Shown here: positions 31,945 through 42,614 of the stretch, in pieces
Layout of the letters: each line of letters opens with the position of its first letter
How positions within the stretch are numbered: position 1 is the stretch's first letter
DNA from: Pyronema omphalodes
Taxonomy: Eukaryota; Ascomycota; Pezizomycetes; Pezizales; Pyronemataceae
Direction of reading: 5' to 3'
Length of the DNA: 64,000 nucleotides
Assembly (NCBI GenBank): GCA_024516155.1
Contig: JAJJXM010000020.1
Span: forward strand, 248,001 to 312,000
Translations under genes and position numbers: made by a program
Notes under the pieces: model-generated
The model's input: the letters and a program-made list of their open reading frames with translations, nothing else
Database searches by the model: none
Told to the model about the DNA's origin: nothing

Positions 31945-32934
31945 GACTTGCTGCATTGTAAGTAGTATCCTGCCTCTCGAGTCCGTTGACGCTGAGCTAC
32001 GATTGATTGCTAACCTATACATTCTGTTTAGCTGATAGCACAGAATAAATTGCGGCTCTAATAGAACAAAAGGGTTGTTTTCGGGGTCGAGGCGGAAGGA
32101 TAAACTGGGACGATAGCAAGATGTATATCCTAATGATGGAGGACGTCACGCCGGCGGTCGAGATATCAGCGTATTTCTGTCTTAGAGTTTTCACTATAAA
32201 ACAAAATCACCAATGCCTTCAAATTTGATAATCTTGATGAACGGTGATCCTCATCTCAAGCCGGAGTGATGCGAGGGTTATAAAATCGGTGGTTGGTATA
32301 ACGGGTATGTCTTGATATTGCTATTCGTCGGATTAGCGTATCAGGATGTCCTCCATCATGAGGATCGTGATTCATTCAGTCACAGTTAATTCCATGGTAG
32401 GACCATAGTTTGAGTTGGAAATAAAGAGCAGGTTATCAATGACATCAGCGAGACCATCATGCTTAGCAGGCACCTAGTCTAAGGATGAAGCATGAGAGCA
32501 CATATATATCTTCATGAAACGTTACATAGACTCCGGAGAAACATGGGAACATATTTGCCACGTTTGCACGAAATACAAATACTGACACAAATACCTGTTG
32601 AACCAGACCACCCGCATGAAAAACATACGCCGTAGAGCGCGAGTGACCCATAATGATCTTGCGCGATCGTGCATATACACAGTATGTGAGTAAGCTTATA
32701 TGTATGTTTAAAGTGCGTTTTTTGGATTGCTGAAACACACCATGAATGTAAACCTCTCGTGTCATATCACTCGAATATCCTGGTGGGGTTAGAGATACAG
32801 TTAGGTTTTTAAGAAAGAATTGGCAATCTATTAAACTGATTGCGATGAATATTCTTTCATGTTCTAGTTATGGAGTGTAATAAATTATCCAAGGCGTCCG
32901 ATTTCTTATAAGTCAGCTTACAAACATTAATTGC
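31945..32934. other. Spacer between duplication copies, with an inverted repeat pair
   Basis: No gene is supported. An imperfect inverted repeat (19 of 21 positions) pairs 32,127–32,146 (ATCCTAATGATGGAGGACGT) with 32,345–32,365. The arms are about 200 bp apart and could be the ends of a small element or a hairpin. Confidence 0.5.
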
Positions 32935-33070
32935 AGTTAAATTAAGCAGTATAGTGCAGGTCTTCTATCTAAATATTTAAACAATCTCCGATCTAAATGC
33001 CAAAGAGAAGAGGGAAAAAAAACAAAAATATTTCAACTCTAAACCGACTACCCGTCACAGCATGTTACAT

Positions 33071-33964
33071 TTACCCATGGTACATTCCATTGTCATAACC
33101 AGTTCCATAACCCTCGTACTTCCCTTGATACCACTTTCCATCGTCCTGAGGGCGTTGGTTAGCTTCCGCCTCTGCCTCCCGCTTGTTGTATTTGCTAGGA
33201 TTCCACTTTCCATCATCATAAGGGGTTCCATGTCCTTCGTATTTTCCTCCGTACCAGATACCATCATCGTGAGGGCGGCGGTTGGCTTCTGCGTCTGCCT
33301 CCCGCTTGTTGTACTTTCCTGGATACCACTTTCCATTGTCGTAGGCAGTGGGATATCCCTCGTACTTTCCAGGGTACCACTTTCCATTGTCTTTCTGATC
33401 CCTCTTCTCGTACTTTCCAGGGTACCATTTTCCATTATCGTAAGGGGTTCCATGTCCTTCATATTTTCCTTCGTGCCAGATTCCATCATCTTGAGGGCGA
33501 CGGTTGGCTTCTGCATCTGCTTCCCGCTTGTTGTATTTTCCTGGATACCACTTCCCGTTGTCATAGGCAGTGGGATATCCCTCGTACTTTCCGGGGTACC
33601 ACATCCCATTATCTTTCTGATCTCTCTTGTCGTATTTTCCAGGGTACCATTTTCCATTATCATAATGGGTACCATGTCCTTCATATTTTCCTTCGTGCCA
33701 CTTTCCATCGTCTTGAGGACGGCGGTTTGCCTCTGCGTCCCTCTGTTCTAGCTCCTTGGGATCCATAACATTTGATAAGGTGCCTTCAAAGTCTGGAAGG
33801 AAGGGTTCGTCAATGGTGGCTGGTTGTGGATCGGTGGTGATGGGAACTTCGACGGTGGCATCGGTAACTGAGGTAAGACTGGAGTCGGCCTCGGTAGCGA
33901 TTGGGATTGCGGCAATGGAGGAAACAAAAAGGGCAAGGGCGAGAAGATTATTGGAGAACTGCAT
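33071..33964 (-). CDS. Secreted kexin-processed repeat precursor 2 (GKY repeat)
   Basis: 297 residues, intronless, the same plan as the 29,162 gene: signal peptide (six changes from its paralog), a pro-region of ~55 residues identical in protein sequence, then six units, five ending in KR. The spacer after KR is EADAEA in two units and EAEAEA in one; all keep the acidic-residue–Ala pattern a Ste13-like dipeptidyl aminopeptidase could trim. The unit with the GKWNPSKY variant is fifth here but third in the paralog, so units have been reordered. The final unit again ends YDNGMYHG. Function is unknown. The equal length, intact frame and kept cleavage sites argue that both genes are functional. 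Confidence 0.85.
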   Translation of the reverse strand: MQFSNNLLALALFVSSIAAIPIATEADSSLTSVTDATVEVPITTDPQPATIDEPFLPDFEGTLSNVMDPKELEQRDAEANRRPQDDGKWHEGKYEGHGTHYDNGKWYPGKYDKRDQKDNGMWYPGKYEGYPTAYDNGKWYPGKYNKREADAEANRRPQDDGIWHEGKYEGHGTPYDNGKWYPGKYEKRDQKDNGKWYPGKYEGYPTAYDNGKWYPGKYNKREADAEANRRPHDDGIWYGGKYEGHGTPYDDGKWNPSKYNKREAEAEANQRPQDDGKWYQGKYEGYGTGYDNGMYHG

Positions 33965-34139
33965 TGTGGTGATGTTTTTAGGGAAGGATAGATTGATAAA
34001 TAGTGAAAAGTTGGTGTAATATTATTGAACTTGGAGAAGTAAAGAAGATTGGTGAAGATTATCGAAGGTGGTTAAGCTGTGATACTAAGCAGAGGATGTC
34101 GAACTGGATAAGGATTTCACAAACCGAGGAATCTACGAC

Positions 34140-34323
34140 GAGTTATATAGTATCGTCTATCATGATGAAATGGCTATGGTGTTTTCCTTTTTCTTCACGG
34201 GTGCCTTGCAAGCGTTGCTCTACCGTTTCTAAAATCAGCATGCTCACGATGTTGTTACCCCCGTAAATAGATCATGTCATACAACGTCAACTCTGATCTA
34301 GATACAGCCGCATGCATGCAGTA
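34140..34323 (-). promoter_or_regulatory. Conserved upstream block of precursor 2
   Basis: Counterpart of 30,258–30,442, with the same TATATAAC and GCATGCATGC words and few differences. Confidence 0.5.
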
Positions 34324-34399
34324 AACATGCAGGTAAACCCTATTCTACATAGAATGTTATACTCTACGTTTTAAATCACGGACGAATCAGAGAATTACG

Positions 34400-35845
34400 C
34401 TACGATTGATGTTTTTGCCTGCTGATGGATTTGCTACGGTCATGCAAAAGTGTGGCTGATGGCATTTCAGCCTTGAATATCGATGGGGTGGGGTCCAACC
34501 CTTTGAGAGACTATGCTTGGATTCGCTACTGGAGCTTCCATCTGATGTGCCTCCATGATGTATTTTTACTCAACCTTTTGGTACCACCGAGCGGCCCAAC
34601 TTATAATTTGTACTCGCACGGCCCGGATGCGTGATATTAATTGCGGAATATCAATTTTCGTACCGATACGGGGGAAACCAAACTTCTGGTAAACTTAACC
34701 GAAGTAGATAAAGCACAGTATACCAACTATGCCGATAGTAAATTCACAGATACCTCTATGATAGCGGTCACTTGCGGGTCTGACATCGGCTGAACAGCCT
34801 ACACTGATGAGTAATGTAAGATCGACATCTCTCTCTAAAGTATCATCAGCAAGTAGATCATGACTGCGTTCTCTTCAGGCCGACCATCCAACACATTCCA
34901 GGTTACTGTATCGGTACAGTGCCATATCTCGAAATCGTACCCGACACGAATATGAACTCTTTCATCAAGAATACGGCATGATTGATTACCCATTGAGATG
35001 TATGCATTGAGATTATGAGAAATTTTATTCAACTTCCCGCCGATCCGAATAGAAGACGCCATTTGATTCATCGTTATGACAATAACAATTCCTCAAAGCT
35101 CCAACATCCAATTTTCCAGGCACCAGTCTCCTCATCTTCCCAACGTCCAGAAAACCGACCCGACTCCATAAATTATGTATTCCAACAACAGCACCATATC
35201 CACAAACCACCATTTGATTGGCTGACTGACCACATAATAGGCCGGTGGTTCTCACTATCTCTAGTCGTTTTCCATTCGTGGGTTCGAATTGAATAACCTT
35301 CTAGACCCCAGGGACCCTGTTTAACGCAGGGAAGTTAAAAGATGGTATGTACATGACTAGCATAAGCGAGTGTGGCTCAGAATCATAGCCCTGTAGGGCT
35401 GAGAGCACGTGTTGGGATATTTAAAGTACACATCAAGAATAAGCTGCATATTTTAGGCGATGCTGAATTTCGACAGATGGGAGCCTGGAGGCGCAGTCCT
35501 CTACGTACAGAAACTGAGGTGCGATGAAGAATGTATAGAGCGAAAAAAAAAAATGCGTAGAATGCTTGCGATTGAAAAATATAATAAGCGACGTGTGGAA
35601 ATTTGGAGTTCGTTTGTGGTACGGGCTGCGTATAACGAAGCTCCATCTACGCTTATATCGCATTTTGTGTGGAAAGGCAACTGGTAATAATGAGAGGGAA
35701 TCAAAATTTAATTTTCCGTTCACCAACCCAAACTTTCTGTATTTGTTATCGAGTAGCTTCCTAACATTGATAGCTCAGATAAAATAAAATAACAACCAAA
35801 CCATCCTTCATAGCCCGCAATCCAATAAACAACAAACCCAAATTT
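34400..35845. other. Right arm of copy 2 and intergenic DNA
   Basis: No gene is supported. Short open frames near 35,430–35,730 have no recognisable domain. Confidence 0.5.
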
Positions 35846-38369
35846 TTAAACCTTCATGAATACTTTTGCTTCCGCCTCTTCCACACCTCCCTCCGCCTCC
35901 TCTTTCGTCACCAATCCTAATCCAAACCTCCTACATTCTACCCACCAGTCTTTCCTCTCCCCTCCCGCAGCAGCGGGTAGCCCACCTGCCACCAATTCTT
36001 TCTCAATCCCCCTAATAGCCTCATTATAAACTCCCGGCCACGCCCCATCAATCGCCTCATCTCTCACGACTCTAAGTAATTCACAAGCACGTGCATAATT
36101 CACACTTCCTAAAGAACTCTTCACAAGTTCTTTAACATGATTCATCATCTCCCCAACCGCCTCCTTAAAATCATGTTCCTCTTTGATACCACTTAATCTT
36201 TGCTTAAACTCAGGAACTGCATTCTCCAAGCTAATCTTCTGCTTCTTAGCCGAGGCTCCCGTGGCAAGTAACGCTTCTATATCCAATCCCGATTTCGGCT
36301 GAACCTGCTGTCTATCGGCCCCACGACGGCGTTTACGGGATTGAGGTTCCGGGAGGACTGTCTTGACGTTTGCGGCTGTGATTAGGGATTTCAGAGCGGT
36401 AGCGGAGGAGGAAGTCAGGGATGATGGAGGCCGCGAGAATTGTATTAAAGCAGCAGGTAGCTCTGGAAGTGGAGCATCGGGATACAGAGCGCGGTGCTTG
36501 ATGCATTGGTTGATACGGCTGATTACGGGGTTGTAGAGTTCCTCTATAGGAGCGAAGTCATCCTCCTCATTATCATCTCCATCTTTCTCCCGTCCATTTG
36601 CATCCACTTTGGTAAGGTCCATGGAATCGACCCAATCAGACATGGCTGCTTCTAGTTCCTTTGTTGGGATGTTGCGGTGTGTGGTTAACTGTTTTCCGGA
36701 GATGGTCTTTACAGTTCCAAGAGGGGGAAATTGGAAAGGACGGACATCTTCCGAGAAGGGGAGAAGAATTTCGAGGAGGCATTCGTGTTCGGGTGTGATT
36801 TCGGGGTAGAGTAAGGTCATGAAGGGGGGGTCGGATTTTCGCTTTACGAAACGGCAGATAGCTAGCATGTCAAGTTCATATAGGGCGTTGATGAGGGAGG
36901 ATAAAGCAACGGTGGCCTTCTCGTTGCCTTTTTGGGGAAGCAGGATGGATGTCGTGGAGAGCGAGTGGTGGGGCTTGTACTGTAACTTTTTTTTAGCATC
37001 CGGATGGCTGAAGCCACAGATGGCGATGCCATGTTGGTTTGAGGATGAGTGATGGAGTATGACGGAGATGATGGGTGATAAGTGATAAGTGATGATGAGA
37101 AACTTACATGACGACTCAACATAAACCCAACGATTCTATAACTCGGCTCGGTAGGGTATATGGTAACCTCCTCATCCGTCGTGGAAATTGGAACAATAGT
37201 TCTTCCATACTTATATCCCTTCACCAATTCTCCCTGTTCAACCTCTTGTTTCCCTCCAGGCTCTGCAGGATTCCCAATGGCATACGTCTTCGCTTGCCTC
37301 ACCGGTTCCAGCGCTTGTCCAGTTCCCCAATCTTTGGTCCCCTCTTCCTTCACATCCTCCGCTGGTTTCTCATCCACAACAAATCTACTCGCCGACGCCG
37401 GCGTAGCCGACATGGTGCGTGGATACCTCTCTATCCCGATCTCGAAACTTGTTTCTCTAAACCCAACCTCATCACCCAAACTCAAAGTCCCCTTATAACT
37501 TGCCATAGGTCTTACAGCCTTTAATCTCGGTCTCCAAAGCTCTTCCACAGCCTCCTGCATGGTCCCAAAGGTTCCATCAACCTGTTCACATAATCCCCTT
37601 AACAGGACTTCATTCTGTTTCTTCTCCTCATCTTTATTCTCTTCCTTAAATCCAAACTCTTCATCATCGAAATCTACCCCTAAAACCGTAAGTTTAATGT
37701 TTTGATGACGTATCTGTGCTGCAATCTTGTCAAGACCCTCAGGATCGAAAGTGCCACGGCCATTGGTGATTAAGAAAATAGATTTGATGTATTTGAGATG
37801 GCGACAGTGGGTGAGAATAGTTTGGATAGCTAAAATCAAGGCCGAGATTCCATCACCGAGGTTAGTGGAACTGGGGACGAAGGAAGACTGTAGGAGCTGT
37901 AAATCCGAGAGAAGATGTTGACGGATGGGAGTGAGGGAGGTGATGTGTGCGAAGGCGGGGTCGGAGCGGGCAAGATAGTTAGCGCTTTCTGATATGCATT
38001 AGCAAAGCTCTACCAAATCTAAAACAATCCTTAAAATCGGGAAGCAATTCTAGAATTCGTGAACTCGGTGGAGCTCGACGAAGTTCGACAACTCCCAAAC
38101 AACCCCCACTTACCCCCACCAAGCCACTTCATCACCTCATCACCTCATCACCGCATCGCATCAAAATCACAAACTAATAACGCACCATTGGTTCTCAACG
38201 CAATAGTCCCAAGCATATCCGTCTTCCTCCCATTCGAAATCGTAGTGGTAATCTTATCAAAAACATACTGCAACGCGAATTCAAGATCCGTTTTTTCACG
38301 TCCATTATGTTTTTCTCCCATTGACTGGCCTACATCTACGATGTAGATGGTTGCTGCTTTATCCGCCAT
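35846..38369 (-). CDS. KU80: Ku80, DNA end-binding subunit of the Ku heterodimer
   Basis: 732 residues from three exons (38369–38186, 37988–37108, 36979–35846), with introns of 197 and 128 nt. Ku80 pairs with Ku70 to bind DNA ends for non-homologous end joining and telomere maintenance in the nucleus. Seen: an N-terminal von Willebrand A-like domain starting [13 protein letters not shown] and continuing through [11 protein letters not shown] (~1–235); the Ku beta-barrel core with [12 protein letters not shown] (~285) and [23 protein letters not shown] (~375); then the arm, a basic patch ([10 protein letters not shown]) and a helical C-terminal region. There is no visible DNA-PKcs-type C-terminal tail, as expected for a fungus. 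Intron 1 contains a small GTGATGAG repeat. Exon lengths sum to a multiple of three. The second acceptor (GTTACAG at 36,980) is chosen because it alone keeps the frame. Confidence 0.94.
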
Positions 38370-39518
38370 GTTTCAGGATCTCCGAATTCGATAGCGAGCG
38401 TCGTAGTGGTGGTGGTAATGATGCCGGTGATGGTAGTCGTCGTCGTTGTACAGGCGAAAACAACTTTTATCTTCGTCGCTGTGTCACTGCGTCAAAAGGT
38501 GGTTGACGCGACGCGATACCTTCAGGTCGCGAAATCTCAAATTGGCAGCGCGATAACTCCGAGTCGCGAAGTCGCGTCAATTGTTAATGAAAGTCACGGG
38601 GAGACGTGACAAGCTAAGTCCAAAGTATGATAGCATGCATATGATCGCAGCGTAATATCTTGGCGTACATAGAAGGGGGATCAATCATCACATGTAATTT
38701 ACAGGGGAGTATGTTCCACAATATTATATTGACGATGATAAAGATCAGATGATTGATATACGCGAGGATTTATTACGTTAAGATTTGAGAGTTTATTGAT
38801 TTTATTCAATCTTTTGTTGAGAAATCGGATGTTGCGGCCAACGCATGAAGTTGTACATATGTAGCTCGGTTGAACTGCTGAGCCACTCACGCAACCTATG
38901 TATGCCGCAGCTGCCGTCACCGAGGGCATTGATGCCGGTGGGGGTGTAGCTACATGTGCTGTAATCGAAAAGTACCATTCCATAGAAGTTCACTTCTTAG
39001 CGAACTGAATTAAGTTTCAGCCTTGCTTAATCGATAGATTAATTCCCAAGTTCACGATTATACAAGGTGTTTTTACCGAGTTTCATAATATGATGTATCT
39101 ATGCATTGGTATTGCTATGAAACTAGATAGTTGCGTTAATGACCTACTTAGTTAATCGATGATCAAGGCATAATAGGATCCAGTAATTAATCTGAGTGAG
39201 GTTATCCATTCAATCATCCATATAATCGTACACACATTTAATATCAGACGCCCAAAAGAAATCCCTGAAAAACAATTGCTGAAACCAAAAATATTCCGCA
39301 GACTCCTTTAAACCCATGTCCTTTGATATCATATGCCTCCATACCCCATGCCACATAGCTACTCCCTTATTGCCATTTGGACTTAATCCAATATTCTCCT
39401 CATCTGCACTCCCTTCCTCATGATCAATCTTCCAACTTCAAGCATCTATATGCGAACCCCAGCTTTATCATCAGACCGGACATCAGCCTCCCCCCATACT
39501 CCGGTCTTCATGCCACCG
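38370..39518. other. Intergenic, no gene seen
   Basis: The first ~200 bp probably hold the Ku80 promoter. The rest is AT-rich without a supported frame. Confidence 0.5.
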
Positions 39519-42500
39519 TCATAGTGGATTCTGACCATCCCATGGTGTCTGTCCCATATCTAAAGCCCAATCCCACTCAAACGTCATAGGCATCTGCCAT
39601 AAATCGGTTGGAACAAATGGTTGATCAAAAGCCCCTGGCATCATGCCGATTTGTGAAGGATCCATGCTGTCGGTGGGTCCTCCGGTGGGAGTACCCGCGG
39701 TATCGGAGTGATTGGTGCGGGGTGTATTTGGGTCGAGATCAACGTCATTTAGCCAGGCAAGGCTATTCGAAGGAGAAAATGCAGAGGTGTCGTTGGGAGC
39801 CAAATTAGAGGGGAAGAGCTGAAATTCAGTGTTAGCTAGGGATGCCTATGATAAGTGTGGAAAAGACGAATATAGCTCGCCAATGGCTTGCAAAACTTAC
39901 AGAAGAATTAACATCAATCGGCCTTAGCCCACCCTGCTGCGGATCACTCTGACCCATAGCATTCAATCCATTCGGCTGCCCTGTCTGTGCTCCGCTTCCT
40001 CCCTGTACCGCCCTCTGTGCCTGAACCTTCTGCGCCGATTTTCCATCTACATCCCCTGTTTTCCTCTTTCTCTTTCCTGCACCCTCTTTCTCTGCTTTCT
40101 CCTGTACCAATTTCGCAATCCGCTCGAATTCCCCACATACAACTAGCATCCTGTTGACTGATCCGTCTTCAAATTTTTCAGCACCTTCGTCAACTTCGTC
40201 AAGTTCCAAGACGGTCCGAAGAAATTCAACAACGTCGTGGATTAGGGCGAGATCGGTTTTGGCATTTACGTCCTGTGGGTTTTGGAGAATATTGGCGAAG
40301 AGTGTGACAAGAGCGGAGACGGGATAGTACATAACCAGCCTATAATTATTGTGTCAGTGGTTATTTCATGGAGAATAGCGAAATCGAGTGATGTGTAAGC
40401 ATACCAAATGCATGGATAATCCTTAGGATCCAGGTATTTGATAAGATTAATAGTAGACCTTGCTGCCGAAACACAGAGTGCCGCAGAGGAGAAAACTCTA
40501 GGATTTAGAGGTCTCGCGCTTAATCCAGCCAACGCATAATTGGACAACCTGCTAGTCCAATATCCATGATGAATGGACATGCGATGTATCGTCGTTAGGC
40601 AATTGTAATACGCAAAATGTAGAATAACCACGTGCATAATCTTCGCTTTCTGCGCCGTTGGGCTCAGTTCACTATCCGGCGAAAACTCTTTTGGCATTGC
40701 CTCCTTCCACTCTTCCAGCTCTTTATCTAGGTCTCCAATCGTATTAAGCAACTCCCCATCTGACTGCCTACTTGCTTTAGCTGAGTAAAGTTGCATGTAA
40801 ACCTTTGACTCAATAATAGCAAAGTTGATCATACTCCTGAACAAGTTGAACTTTCCTTTGCCATTTTGCAAAGGAACATCACCTACACCATCCAAAGGAT
40901 TCTCGTCTGGAAGCTCGACATTACAGTCATCGTCGTTGATGCAAGGAGGGCGACCGGAACGAAGAGCCATGTCTTTGTCAAGCATATAAAGGATCCAAAA
41001 GATACGTCTACGCTGTTCTGTTTCAATTGGATTCAGCCCGAATGAGGAGCCGCGGCGGTGCATTCCGATACTGGTGGCGATACGGACAGCGGCGGCGATA
41101 AGAAAATATGAGGGTTGTGGATTTGCGGTGCCTTGCATAAAGAGAGCCTAGAAGCGTTAGATAGGGTGGATACAGTGATATTAGAGCTGATATGAGGTGG
41201 GGGTTGAGATTTTGTGAAACTTTGCGCCCTGTAGGACGAAGAGGGGTGGCTCTTACCATGCCTAAAATAGCTTGGATGCTCATGAGGTCTGTGTTTCGCA
41301 ATAACAGCTCTGTTAAGACAGCGGCAGCGTTTTGAAAATATTTCCAAGCTTCCTGGATGTGAGAGACTACGGGGGTCATAGTGCTATCTGGAGAATGCGA
41401 AATGCGCAGCCTGCAAGAAATAGCTAGTACAATATTGAGAGCTGCATACCAGCCCGAGTCCCTTGGGGGGTCGGAGGTATATTGTTTCTCAAAGTATACT
41501 TCGAATGACGGCCTATGGAAGAGAGGGAAGAGAACATTGAAGCCTTGAAAGAAATCTAGATAAAATTAGACTTGTGCATAAAAAAGTAGCACGCATCAAT
41601 GGGTAGATACCTTGAATCAAGAGAGAAGCCTTTTCTTTTGAGGGAAGTGGGTTTTTGCCTTGTCGGTCGAATATGTCACCGCACATGTCTTGCTTCCATA
41701 TTGAAAATGGTTGTCGGCGTTGATCTAGTGTTGCTTCTTGTATCATTTCTTGAAAGCTTGTGTCGCCGGTTTTTTCGTTTACCCATTGAATACCCTTTGG
41801 CGAGAAAATGGAGAAACCCGAAGAGGAACCTGTTTGGAATCAAGCATAAGCTTAAGCTCATAACTTTATTATGAACACATACCAATAAATCTTGTTTCAC
41901 CGCAGTTGTTGGTCACTAGCGAACACATCTGATCTGATAAGGTTTCTACCTCGACCTCATCTCCTCTAGTTACTGCAGGCGAGTTGAGATGACTTTGTAA
42001 TGTCGATGAAGTTGGTGTATGCACAGACTCTGACGATGATCGACCGACCTGCGAGCCTGCCCGCTGTGACGAGCCTGCCGATTGCTGTAACCGCCGCTCT
42101 AAATCTCCAAGGTCTGTATTTTCGTCGCCTTCTGGTAGTAACCCCGATAGCTTCAACAACGACTCCATTCTTCCGAGACGATTTTCTAATCCTTCGATGT
42201 ATTTTGCCCTGTATATTATCAGTTTGACAAAGCTAGTTGTAAAATGATGTTATTGACTAACCCTTTAGGGGGATTTCTTTTCTTTTCTACAACGGTAAAT
42301 ACACATTCCGTTTTGTAGTTCACGCAATGCGTGCACGAGGGAAGCTTCCCGTCACATTTTATCTGCGTTAACCGTGAGTATTTATGTTGAGCTCAGGTTA
42401 TAGAACTTGCGCATTGGCACACTTTCTTCTTCCTGCACATATCACACGCTCTAGCTATTCTCCTCCGCTTAGCATCTGCTCCCTCCATGTCTGGTGTCTG

Positions 42501-42614
42501 TGCTGTGGGCTGCGTATACGCGCTGGCGGGTATTGGTACGCCATTGCTGTAGAATTGCTGGTCTGGGTGCATAGAAGGCGACGGCGATGTCGATAACCCG
42601 ATCGTGTTCGACAT
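39519..42614 (-). CDS. Zn2Cys6 transcription factor with fungal-specific domain
   Basis: 872 residues from eight exons: 42614–42423, 42362–42262, 42208–41883, 41829–41611, 41555–41257, 41147–40405, 40339–39901 and 39818–39519. The binuclear zinc cluster has all six cysteines, C57, C60, C67, C74, C77 and C84 (CX2CX6CX6CX2CX6C), split by intron 1 after RKKK. It is followed by a basic linker and a dimerisation helix ([17 protein letters not shown]). The fungal-specific middle homology domain spans ~300–610 ([45 protein letters not shown]). The C-terminus is Gln/Gly/Asp-rich and may be an activation region. It would act in the nucleus on CGG-type sites; the regulated pathway cannot be read from sequence. 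ATG 42614 is used because the frame upstream opens only with GTG. Confidence 0.92.

Larger units (their letters stand above)
32935..35420. repeat. Segmental duplication, copy 2 (direct, ~2.5 kb)
   Basis: Partner of 29,030–31,520 in the same orientation. The coding region is nearly identical to copy 1; the arms are considerably diverged. Confidence 0.85.

Noticed and set aside
29153..33751. 229-codon + strand open frames opposite both repeat precursors
   Set aside because: They are antisense shadows of the repeated coding units. They start at unrelated codons and give low-complexity hydrophobic sequence without a known family.
29162..33964. Classification of the repeat precursors as dikaritin (ustiloxin-type) RiPPs
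   Set aside because: The precursor layout fits, but no DUF3328/UstY-like, tyrosinase or other tailoring gene is present in the window, so the class cannot be claimed.
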